NCBI GenBank assembly: GCA_001643675.2
Contig: LSRY02000016.1
Location: 1,364,001-1,428,000, forward strand
Origin: Monocercomonoides exilis
Taxonomy: Eukaryota > Preaxostyla > Oxymonadida > Polymastigidae
Length of the DNA: 64,000 nucleotides
Direction of reading: 5' to 3'
Positions within the stretch are counted from its first letter, which is position 1. The number at the start of each line of letters is the position of its first letter. Both the position numbers and the translations under genes were made by a program. Under the pieces are notes generated by a model. That model saw nothing but the letters and a program-made list of their open reading frames with translations, did not search any database and had not been told where the DNA came from. Of the stretch, positions 1-10,188 are shown in pieces.

Positions 1-1726
1 TTCTGCGTGTTTCTCACCAGATTCTCGAATTATAGCTTCTGGAAGTGATGATAGAACAGTGAAGTTGTGGAGTGTTAATGACAATTCTTGCATTCATACA
101 CTTCACGGGCACATTGAGTTTGTAATCATTATTATTTTTCAAGATTTGTTAAAATCTTTTTGTCATAATCAGTTATGTCACTCACGTTGCTTTTCATCCC
201 CAAGGAACCTGCGTTGCGGTATGTGCTTGTTCCTTTTTAAAAATTTTGAATTTTTATTTTCTAATTAATATAACCTCTTTATAAACAATTAAATGTTTCA
301 AGGCATGCTCCACTGATCGAATCATTCACATTTGGGATATTCGAAACCAACAACTGCTTCAACGCTATCATGCACACAGCGCAGCAATCAATCAAATCGC
401 ATTTCATCCTGAAGGTAGATTCCTTCTTTCTTGCTCTGATGATACGAAAGTCAATGTTTGGAAAGCTTTTTATTTCAGTCATAAAAAATCATTCAATAAT
501 TTTTCTATTCTATTCGACCTTAAATGTTACTTAAATCTTTATTTGCCTTGCCTTAGATGTGGGATTTGGCCACTGGACTTCTTTCGACCACATTTCATGT
601 GCATCAAAAGCCTGTTCGTGCAGTTGATTGGACGTGCTGTGACAGCATTGTCCGCGCTGCCACGAAAGGCTCCTTGGGACGCAGCGGAACACAGAAACCA
701 AAAGAAGACAAATTGACAGACTTTTTCGTGAGTGGTGGCGATGACAAGCTGCTTTTCGTGTGGAAAGTTAATGACCTTGATGCTGCCAAAGTAGAAATTG
801 ATCCACACGACGAGTCAGAGGCAAGCTCAGCGTTTCCTCCGCCCGCTGAAAAGAAAAGCGAGCCCTGGGTCTTCCCCACAAAGGATCCACAAACAACAGT
901 TCCATTGAGACCGGAGTCCGCTTCTGCTTCTTCTGAAATGATGGCCTCGTCCAGCAGACGCTCACCTGCACATCGCTCATCTGCTTCTCCAACACCATCA
1001 GGCTCAGTTCGATCAGCAGCGTCTTCACGTGCTGGCATGAGGGCGTCTCCAAAATCATCAAAGATGGCTCCTGTCCCACCTCCGTTCCCAGTTCCTGCTT
1101 ATTCTTCGTTTGTGTCGCCGACGCCTGTGCAGATGGATGAAGTGGAGAAAGAGCGGATTGAGCAGAAGACGCAAGCAAAGTACAGACTGCTCAGAACAAG
1201 AGATGCGATTGAGGCAGAGAAGATGCTGACAGAGGAGAAAGAAAGAGAGCTTGCGGAGCTCAAAGAAATTGAAGCAGATAAGAAGAGGGATTATGAAATG
1301 GAAAGGAGGATGGAAGAAAAGAAAGAAAGAGAATTCAAATCGAGGCATGTTGCAGACGATGGAGAGATTGAAATACAGGACAATGATGCCGCCCTCTTCG
1401 ACAAGATGGAAGAACAAGAACAGCAAATTTCCATTTTGACAAAGGTCTGCTTTCATTCGTCTATTCTTTCATTCTTTAATCATTCCATTCTTCAATGTGT
1501 CATGATTGATCAAAAATCACATTTTTCTTTTGTTTTTAATAGAGTTTAGAAATCATGGATGTTCGACAGCGCAGTTGCGAGACAAAGCTTCAAAATATTG
1601 AGATCCTTCTCCAACGTTTGCTTTTTTCATTTCTTTTTCTTTTTTTTGATTATTTTCTATTATTTTATAAATATTGCACTTATTTCCTAAAAATTATCAG
1701 AAATTATGAAGCAACTTGGCATGTAA
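1..1726 (+). CDS. POC1: POC1-like centriole protein, WD40 plus C-terminal coiled coil (5' end outside window)
   Basis: This is the 3' portion of a WD40 propeller gene. Exons read 1 to about 120, about 160-218, 303-455, 557-1444, 1543-1615 and 1701-1726. WD repeats include SGSDDRTVKLW, CSTDRIIHIWD, HAHSAAINQIAFHPEG and FFVSGGDDKLLFVWK. The order of these repeats and the spacer after the propeller match POC1, a conserved centriole and basal-body protein. After a Ser/Pro/Ala-rich linker comes a Glu/Lys coiled coil. Two small last exons join in frame and end ILLQQIMKQLGM then TAA, the short C-terminal helix expected for POC1. Introns use GTATGT, GTTTGG, GTCTGC and GTTTGC donors. The first junction (about 120 to about 160) does not close in frame with canonical sites, so either a T is missing there or I have misplaced it. 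The N-terminal repeats lie upstream of base 1. Confidence 0.85.
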
Positions 1727-1955
1727 AAATCAATAGTTGAAATTCACGTCATTATTCTTTCTATAAAATCACGTCTTTTTTTCCTCTTTCTCTTTCATTT
1801 TTGGCACTTCACTTTTTCTCTTCAATCGCATTATTACAATATTTCATTCATCAACTCCAGCATTTTCCATCATTTTCTTTCTTTCTTTCTTTTGAACTGT
1901 TTAGTGAAGTGATAAATATTCTATTATTTTATTCTATTCAATAAAAATTTTTTTT

Positions 1956-4105
1956 TCAAGTCGCACCTGGTTTCCCAGCAGCCAACACATCGTCCACCAT
2001 CAGCAGCTGCGTGCCAATGACACTTGCAGACAGCACAATCTGCCTCTTCACAGACAAGTTGTCAAAAATCCCTTCTGTTGCTGGATCGCAGGGCTCTCCT
2101 GTATCCACATCAATTCCCGTTAAAAGACCATCGCGATAGCACTGCTGCAGCTGCGACACGCTTTCCAGTGCGTCAAATCCGCTGTTCAGTGCAATCAGCT
2201 TCGGAATGAGCAAAAGAGATTCTCCAAACAAAGTCATTCCTGCTGTAATTTTTCCGCTTGCTTCGACAGCTGCATTCAGCACCTTTTCGCTGGCAGCGAT
2301 CTCAAAAGCGCCTGCCCCAGGCACCACATACCCATCCTTGATGGCGTTCTTTGCTGCTCTCAGCCCGTCTCTCAGTGCGTCTTTCATCTGCGCAATGACA
2401 TGAGGTGTGGGGCCCTTGACGAGGATGGTGCAGGACATCGGGTGCTTGCAGTCTTCCACAAATGTGTATTTGTCCTCCCCCAGCTTCTGCTCGTACACGT
2501 GGCCTGCCCAGCCGAGCACTCGAGAGTCCAAGTCATCGACGGCGTTTACTGAGACGCCTCCTTTAATAAAAAAATATTGTGGCAAATGAAATGAAGGTGG
2601 ATATGAATGAAAAAGAATTTTTTTTTGGAATTTTCAAAAATCAAAAATAAGTCTTATAAAAATCAAGACATATTTGTGAAAGCTTCATTTACTTCATGAG
2701 ATTGAAATCTGAAACAGAAAATTTCAGCTTTCATTTCTAAATATCTTCCTCTTTCAAAGTTACATAGCACAACTCACATACCACAAGCTAATGCAAGTCG
2801 CTCCATATTTCTCTTCTTTGCTCTTCTAAGCGCCAAGATGCCTTCCTTAGCAAACATATCCAATGAAAGTGGATCAATTCCCTTCTGGTTGATAACCACG
2901 AATGACTGGTCATCTGTGCAGACTCGGCGCTTCAAGTCAATAATCTTCCTCACATTGTCGTCGGTGATCCGACGCTCCGCTTCCACCATCCTCTCCCGCT
3001 GCTCTGGCGAGGCATACGCCATTGTTGAGTTCACCTCACTGGAAATAAGATGATTCAAAGGTTCAAAAAGAGGTTTATTTCCAAAGTCATTAAATAAAAA
3101 ATGAAAAGAAATTTTCATTAAAATATTTTTTTGATAAAGAAAATATCAATGACTATACGTTTTTTCGTATTCCAAAGAGACGTTGCAAGTTAGAATGAAA
3201 CAATTCTCCAATTCTTTAGGCATATCTGGGTGCCTTCCTCCATGATCAAGAACAAGACCTCTCACCAAAGATGTTTCAGCAGCCATTTTGTGCTGCATAT
3301 GCATGATTTCGATCATGTGAAGATCTAAAAATTTAGAATAATAATAATTATTATTATAAAATGCCATAAAAAGACAAAAGGAAATGAAATTCATACTTAA
3401 TTCTTGTTCTGGTCTCTGAATGATTTTTATTGCTTCGGTTGTGATTTCTGTCATGCGCGCTGCAAGTAAAGGCGGAACTTTTGTCATGAAAGAAGAACGT
3501 ACAACTCCTTCAATGAGTTTTTGGTCATCTTTGACAGGCAATTTAATTTCATCAAGAGCGCTAACTGCAATTTCGCATCCTTTCTTTATACCATCAACAA
3601 GAATTCTCGGATGAGTTCCCTCAATAATATACTTTTCCGCTAATTTTAAAATTTCTGCTGTCAACAAGCAAACAGATGACGTTCCATCACCGTATTCGTC
3701 ATCTATTGCTGCTGCTGAGCGAGAAATAAGTTGTGCAGTTGGAAGTTGAATTTGCTAACAATTTGAAAAGAAAATTAAATCTAAAATAAATAAAATGCAA
3801 GCACCATTTCGCTAAGAAGAGTGGAGCCATCTTTTGTTATTTTTATATCTCCTCCACCACTTACAAGCCTAAAAATTGTTTTTTATGAATATCACTACTA
3901 TTAACATAATACAAACATCTTCATTGTTCCATGTGGGCCAATATTTGATTTTAGAACTTCTTGAAGTCCCTATTTAGTTGAACGTTTTTGTAGGATGCAA
4001 AAATTGTAAAATATTAAAGATATAAGAAAATACAAATACATAAAAAAACAATACCTTAGCCTGCGAAATATTCCATGATAACGCTTTGTTTAAAGCGGTT
4101 TCCAT
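1956..4105 (-). CDS. CCT6: T-complex protein 1 subunit zeta (CCT6)
   Basis: One of the eight subunits of the cytosolic chaperonin TRiC/CCT, which folds actin, tubulin and WD40 proteins using ATP. Exons on the minus strand are 4055-4105, 3917-3969, 3805-3868, 3397-3754, 3159-3324, 2782-3038 and 1956-2560. They sum to 518 codons (517 aa; zeta subunits are usually about 530). Visible hallmarks are [18 protein letters not shown] and TKDGSTLL near the N terminus, [11 protein letters not shown] (the GDGTT-type ATP motif with TT read as TS), [14 protein letters not shown] in the apical domain, [26 protein letters not shown], and VPGAGAFE near the C terminus. [12 protein letters not shown] and NSGFDALES favour zeta over other subunits. 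Introns are 48-221 nt. The start codon lies only 72 bp from that of the divergent DHHC gene. Confidence 0.95.
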
Positions 4106-4176
4106 AATTATTGTTCAAAATTAATCTGTATTTTGACAAATAATTGGATAATAAAAATTTCAAAAAGTAATAATGC

Positions 4177-6647
4177 ATGCTCGGATCGTTTTTTGTGCAT
4201 CCTTTGGAGCTGATTTTTTCGGTAATGGAAAATTTTCTTCAACGTATCCCATGCTACACAGCATGCACAAATTCAGAAGACATGTTCTTTGATACTATAA
4301 ACAAAGAAATGCTCGAAATAGAAGACAAAACGGTCTTTGAACAACAAGAAATTCTTATAAAAGCTGCACGTGTTGGAAATCAATATTTGCTAGAAAGACT
4401 CTTAAACAAAGGATATTCTGTAAACATTACTGATTTGAACAATATGACTCCGCTGCACTGGGCTGTTCACTCCGAAAATCCCGCAATGGTTTCATTTCTG
4501 ATGAATCGAGGTGCAAACCCAAATGCGTATTGTAATGAATCGTATGATACTCCTGTCTCCATTGCAGCAAAAAATGGAAACGTTCCTATTTTACACTATC
4601 TTTTGGAACATGGAGGTGATTTTAATTATCATGATAATCGAGATGTTACTCTCCTCATGTGTGCAGCTGCAACTGGTTCTGCTCAAGCCTGTGAATACCT
4701 TGTATGGATATTAAATAATTTATTCTTTTATTGTCAATTTTTTGTTATTTTCATTTTTTTTTTCACAAATAAAAGATTCGAAAAGGTGCGCGACTCACAT
4801 ATGATAATCATCACCAGACAGCTTTTCATTGGGCCATTCACAAAGGTAATCCGCAAGTTATTTCTCTTCTGATACTTGCATTCCCTGGACGCTTGAATGA
4901 AAAAAATGACAAGGGTTTAACACCACTTCATTTTGCGATTTGGAGAGATAAGCCATTGTGTGCGCGAGTTCTGATTGAAAATGGTGCATCTTTGGAAGAG
5001 AGGAACCAGAGCGGAGAAAATTGCATTGAGTTTGCACTGAGAATGCTGAACGGTGATCATCGATTTGATGCCGAAGCAAGGCTCTTTGGACAGAAGATTG
5101 GGAATAGAGAAAAAAAAGCGAAAGAAGCAAATTCGGACAAGTACGATGGAAGAATAGAAATAAACACGGCCGAATCAGCATCACTGCTGGAAGAAGGAAA
5201 TACCAGATCCTCTACGAATGAGAAATGGGATGTGAAAAGGATCTGGAACAAAGCTAAAACCTTGTTTCGCGGAAAGAAAAACCAGATGAAAAAAAACAAA
5301 ACACTCGAGTTGATCGAAAAAGACAAGCTTCGCACGTTCGGCGGAATGCGACGCAACATCTTTACAGGAACATGCTTAGGATTTGTGATCCTGTATTCGA
5401 TCGGAACGCTTCTGACGTTCTTTCTTCTTTGGCGGCATGATCTGCCTGGAAGGACGCGTTCTGTGACACTTGGTGTCATCTGCACCGTGCTGTTTGCGCT
5501 GCTTGTTTTTTCTGACCCAGGCAGGCTGCCAATGACGGGGGATGAAGAAAGAGGGGGGCTGTTTGGAACGGAAAAGGGGCTGGAGGAGATGATGCGGGAG
5601 AAGGCGAAGAGAGGCGAGGTGGACACGGCTCATTTGGACGATGTGTATTATTCATCGGCGCTTTCGTCGATGTCAATGGAAACACCGTCTGGTGGGTCAA
5701 GTGAGGGCTTTAAGAAAGACACTTCATTAGATTCTTCTGCTTCTTCTTCTTCTTCTTCAGCTTCCTCGTCATCCTCTTCTTCTTCTTCTTTGGATTCATC
5801 ATCATCTTCCTTCTCCTCCTCCTCAGCCTCTTCTTCTTCTTCTTCTTCTTCTTCATTCCAATCACCTCGCAACCCTAACTCCACCCCGCTCATCCGCCAC
5901 TCCCTTCTCACTTCCCTCCTCGTCCAAGTTCTCCTCGCTGCAAACGAACTCGACCGCAGCATCCGCCGCACTCTTTCGTCTTCCCACCTCCTTCTGCGGT
6001 GCCTGTGGCTTGTTCTTTCCTGGCTGCTTCTGCTTCCTCTCCGTCTTGTTCTGTGCATCTCTTCGTATGCCACTCTGCTTCCCATCCGCTTTGCATTTGG
6101 GTCTGTTGCTGTGGCGCCTGCTTTCCACCGCCCGCCAAAATGGGACGGAGGAGAAACGTATTTGTGCTTCAATAAGTTTGCTATGCCGGGGCCTTTTGAT
6201 GTGGTGAGGCAGAAGGAAGCAGAAGAAGAAGCGAAAGAAGCGAAAATGGAGAAGAAGAAAAGAGCGATAAAAATGGAATTGAAGAAGAGTGCGAAGGGGA
6301 AAAACGGGAAGCAAAACTTGAATTCTGTTCAGATTCAACATGGTTTTGATGAAGAAGGCGAGAAAGAAGAAGTGATGAAATCTCGAAACGGAGCAAATGA
6401 CAGTAACAGCAAAATAGCAGCTGATGAGCAGAAGATGAGTGGCGATGATGATGTTTACATGAGAACAACAACAAGTGAGGCGCGCAATCCTTCACACACA
6501 GCTGTTTCGTCCAGGGCGACTGTTCCGATGCGATGGAGGGTGGATGAATGCTGCAATCAGAGAGAGTTTTACAATACAGTGTGCTTTTTAATTATAAGTG
6601 ATTTTTATTTATTTATTTATTTATTTAAATATTTAAATATTTATTTT

Positions 6648-6696
<49 letters not shown>

Positions 6697-8590
6697 TAAT
6701 TTTAATTTTAATTTTAATTTTAATTTTAATTTTAATTTTAATTTTAATTTTAACTTTAATTTTAATATTTTTCAATAAATCTTTATTCTTTTTATAATGA
6801 TATTTTTTTTACTCCTCAATTTTTATGTGAATTGTGAAATGATTCAAAATCTTTCGTTTCATTTTATATTTCATTTTTCTTTTATTCATTTCTCCTCAAT
6901 CCACTCCATCTCCTACCAGATGCTCGATGCCGGCTGCCCCATCCCTCTCTGCTCCACCTGCCGCATTGCCCGCCCCCTGCGCTCCAAGCACTGCTCCATC
7001 TGCGGATGCTGCGTGGCAAAAATGGACCATCACTGCGGCTGGGTGAACAACTGCATCGGAGCCCGGAATTACCTCCTTTTTCTCGTCTTCTGCGCTTTCA
7101 TGCTGTGGAACTTGATTGCTCATATAGCACATCTGGTGCAGTGGGTGTGCCTCAGACGCAACGGAGACCCAGTTTTCAGGTGGAAGGAGTTTTTCCCGTT
7201 TCTTCTCTACTTCGTTACTCACCAGCCAATCATCTTCATCTTTGTGGTGATTGTGTTCCTGTTTGTGCTATTTCTAGTCAACTTGCTCGTTTCACATGCT
7301 CAGCAGATCCAGTTCAACCAGACAACAAACGAAGGTATCAACCTCACACGCTATCCACAGTTCTTCCTGGAGAACGGAGCTTATCTCAACCCCTTTTCAC
7401 GCAAAAGACGAAGCAGAAGGTCCATTTCAAACAAACAGGAGCAGATGAAAGTGTTTGCGTTGCTGGATTCATTTCTCAGTGAAGCTGATTTCAGCAGACA
7501 TCAGAGCTTCCATATACCTTCGTATTATTTATCGGATAGTTACTTGTTAAACTCTTCCTCTTCTTCTTCTTCCTCATCATATTCATCCTCCTCTTCTTCC
7601 TCTTCTTCTTTCTCCGCCCCTTCAAAATACAACACCTCAGCCTCGTCCCAGACAGTCAATCTCTTCTCCTCTTCCTCTCTTCCCCCGTCTTACATGATTG
7701 TTCCTCCTCATCCACCGCGTCGTCGCTCGCAGCTGATGAACTTTCTGGTTATCTTCTTCAATTCTGAGGTGAAGGACAATTATGAAAAGATCGTTCTGGA
7801 GGACGATGTGATTGAAGTGACAGGGCTAGCTCTAAATTCGTCCGATGCTTTGGAGGAAGGGCAAGATGATTCTGACGAAGATGCAAAGGAGAATCAAATA
7901 CTGAGAAAGAAAGCAGATTCGGAAGAGCCAATGGATAAGCCAGTGGAAAAACAGACTGTGGAAGTGTCGATGGCATCGCAGAGCATTCAAAGATTTACGT
8001 TCCGCCACGAAGGGCAGCTGGCGCCGTTTGAGCTGACGGCGCAGGGGAAAGAGCTGGTGGAAGAGCGGATTGCGAAGGAGAAAGAGGAAGAAGAAGAAAG
8101 AGCGAAGGAGGCAGAGTCCGAGATGGTGGAAGCGTGCAAGCTGGAGCTGGCCAATGAGAGGAAAGTTCGCGCAAAGAGGAGGGAGAAGAGAAAGCAGTGG
8201 CAGCTTTCAAAGAAGAAGACAGTTGCAGCGAATCCAGCTTCCGATGGGTCGGATCTACTGCCGCTCCAGCCGAACATTGTGGATGAACAGAGCGAGGAAG
8301 ACGGGGAGTCTGAAGAGTCCAGCGAATCTGAAGGGCAAGAGGAGGAAATGGAAGAAAGCAGAACAGAGCAGAATTACTCGTCTTTTGATGAAGATGCACC
8401 ACACAGCGTTATTTCAAAGACTTCTTCTTCATCTTCCTCAGCGGAACAGCAGTCATCTGAAGATTTGGTGATTCCAGACATTCCAATGGAATCAATGCTC
8501 AATCCAGCACCTCAAAACCTGTTGAAGAAGAGAGGAAGAGATCTTATGAATTTCATTCTTGGGCAATTAAATGTTGGAGAGAATTATTGA
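4177..8590 (+). CDS. Ankyrin-repeat DHHC palmitoyltransferase
   Basis: Protein S-acyltransferase of the HIP14/Akr1 type: N-terminal ankyrin repeats, membrane spans and a DHHC cysteine-rich domain. Exons 4177-4701, 4776-6578 and 6920-8590 sum to 1,333 codons. Ankyrin units occupy about residues 55-260 ([26 protein letters not shown]; the intron at 4702-4775 sits inside one unit). Two hydrophobic spans follow at about 395-460, then a serine tract at about 530-580 and two more weakly hydrophobic stretches. The catalytic domain begins in exon 3: [16 protein letters not shown], then [12 protein letters not shown] at about residue 812, two membrane helices, and the family's TTxE motif (QTTNEGIN). 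The C-terminal 400 residues are acidic, serine-rich and charged. A start at 4225 is equally possible. Substrate and membrane are not predictable. Confidence 0.9.
6579..6919 (+). repeat. Intron with 42-nt poly-T run and TAATTT tandem repeat
   Basis: The second intron of the DHHC gene is 341 nt, the longest in that gene. It contains a T-homopolymer at about 6650-6691, then about twelve copies of a six-base TAATTT unit to about 6762. The repeat reads through open in one frame, so a naive ORF call extends the upstream exon by about 70 meaningless residues. Donor GTGTGC and acceptor CCTACCAG restore the cysteine-rich domain in frame. Confidence 0.8.
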
Positions 8591-8870
8591 GTTGTATTTT
8601 TAGAACATTTCAAAGCAGCTTCTTGAATTCTGGAAAGTTTTGAGGTCATCTCGTTTATATATATATTTTTATCTTTTTAGCTATATATTTTTATTCTAGA
8701 AAATGTAATGTGATTACTCATTTCATCATTTTCATATCATTTTCATAAAAAAGAAAACAATTTTTACTTTGGATCGTGTTGTTGTAAACAAAATCCACTA
8801 TGTGGACGTGAAACGTATAATGTGAAAAATGTGAAAAAGCTTTTGTTTGAAACATTAAAGATTTAGGAAA
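8591..8870. other. Convergent intergenic spacer
   Basis: AT-rich 280 bp between two converging genes (DHHC gene on the plus strand, Gly/Asn-rich gene on the minus strand). No ORF, RNA gene or repeat was recognised. Confidence 0.6.
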
Positions 8871-9365
8871 TTAGAATCCCCACATCCCTCCGCCAGCTCC
8901 GCCGGTTGCTCCGTATCCACCAGCATTGATGTTGTTCATTCCAGCTGCTCCCTCATATGCGTTTGTGGCACCTCCGAAGTTTCCTGCTCCGAACATGTTG
9001 TTGTTCATTGCAGCAGCGTTGAGGTTTGCAGCGCCGTATCCATTAGATCCGGACATGCAAACATCATTGATGTTGTTAACAAACACTTCATTTGCATTGC
9101 GAACTGCATAGTTATTGACGCCATAAGCACCCATCGCATTAACATCAGCAAGGCATGCATTGGTGTTGTAGGCATTTGCAGCTTGTCCGTATCCCATCAT
9201 ATCACCGCCAGCTCCGTATGCATTGGCACAGTTTGTATTTCCGTATCCTGCTCCTTGCATTCCTCCTCCTCCTCCCATGTATCCCATTGGCATTCCCCAT
9301 CCCATGCATGGCATTCCACAAAATTGAGCAGAGGACAAAGATAAAAGTGCAAGAACAATGTACAT
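8871..9365 (-). CDS. Secreted Gly/Asn/Ala/Met-rich low-complexity protein
   Basis: Single-exon ORF of 164 residues ending in TAA. I chose the start at 9365 because it gives a clean signal peptide (MYIVLALLSLSSAQ). An in-frame upstream ATG at 9440 would put 25 extra residues before it. The mature part opens with FCGMPCMGWGMPMGYMGGGG and then consists of irregular Gly, Asn, Ala and Tyr units (GYGNTN, AANAYNTN, GGATNAYEG, GGYGATGGAGGGMWGF) with four or five cysteines. No known domain is recognisable. The composition resembles structural or adhesive secreted proteins such as wall or glue components, but this is only composition. It is isolated between the DHHC gene and the duplicated receptor locus. 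Confidence 0.7.
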   Translation of the reverse strand: MYIVLALLSLSSAQFCGMPCMGWGMPMGYMGGGGGMQGAGYGNTNCANAYGAGGDMMGYGQAANAYNTNACLADVNAMGAYGVNNYAVRNANEVFVNNINDVCMSGSNGYGAANLNAAAMNNNMFGAGNFGGATNAYEGAAGMNNINAGGYGATGGAGGGMWGF

Positions 9366-10188
9366 TAATAATTCAATTTTTAAAATTAAGCAATGCAAGA
9401 AAAAAAGTGCTACTGCATTTACAACATTTTCTCGTGTCACTTTACAGTGAAATTAGCTATTTTCAACATTACAAAATTTTTTATTATTCTTTATGTATGT
9501 TTTGATCACTTGAAAATCTTTTTTCAATTTTTTTTGTTATAATATAACAAGCAATGATTTTATTTTAATTTTGCATAACTGAATGTTTCAAAGATTGAAA
9601 TAATATAATTTGTTCAAAGAAAACATAGAAGAAATAAATGATTATAATAATATATAAAATGATTTCTGGTTGCGAACACTTCAATGTTATCTTTCAATGA
9701 ATGATATACTTTATTAAATATTGTATTGATTATTTTGCATCATCACGTTACATCTGTATGTGAAATATCGATTTTTTTTTGATTTTTCTGTAGAAAAAAA
9801 GATAATATTTTGGAGAATCTGAAAATGTTTCAATTGATGCATTTCAAAAGGAATAATTCATGTGTTACAGAATATTTCTTTTCAGTACTATTTATTGAAA
9901 AACTTGCACATCTTGGATAACAGTTGTTGTCAAAAAATTCTTTAAAAGTTGTTTGATTGTTTGCTTTATGAAATTAATAACTGTGGAAAAATAACCTTGT
10001 CTGTGATGAAAAATACACATATGTTAAAAAAGAAATTAGGATATCCTGATGAAATCCTTTGCCATGAAATTTTATAAATTATATTTAATATTTTGAAAAA
10101 GTTACTTTTATGATAAATTGAAAAAGATATGAAAATCAAAACTTTTCAGCTAATGACAATTTCTCTCATTAATTTTAAAGTTGAATGA
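9366..10188. other. AT-rich spacer before inverted duplication
   Basis: About 820 bp of very AT-rich sequence between the secreted-protein start and the outer edge of the left duplication arm. I see no coding potential, RNA gene or clear repeat. It probably holds the promoter of the gene at 8871-9365. Confidence 0.6.
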
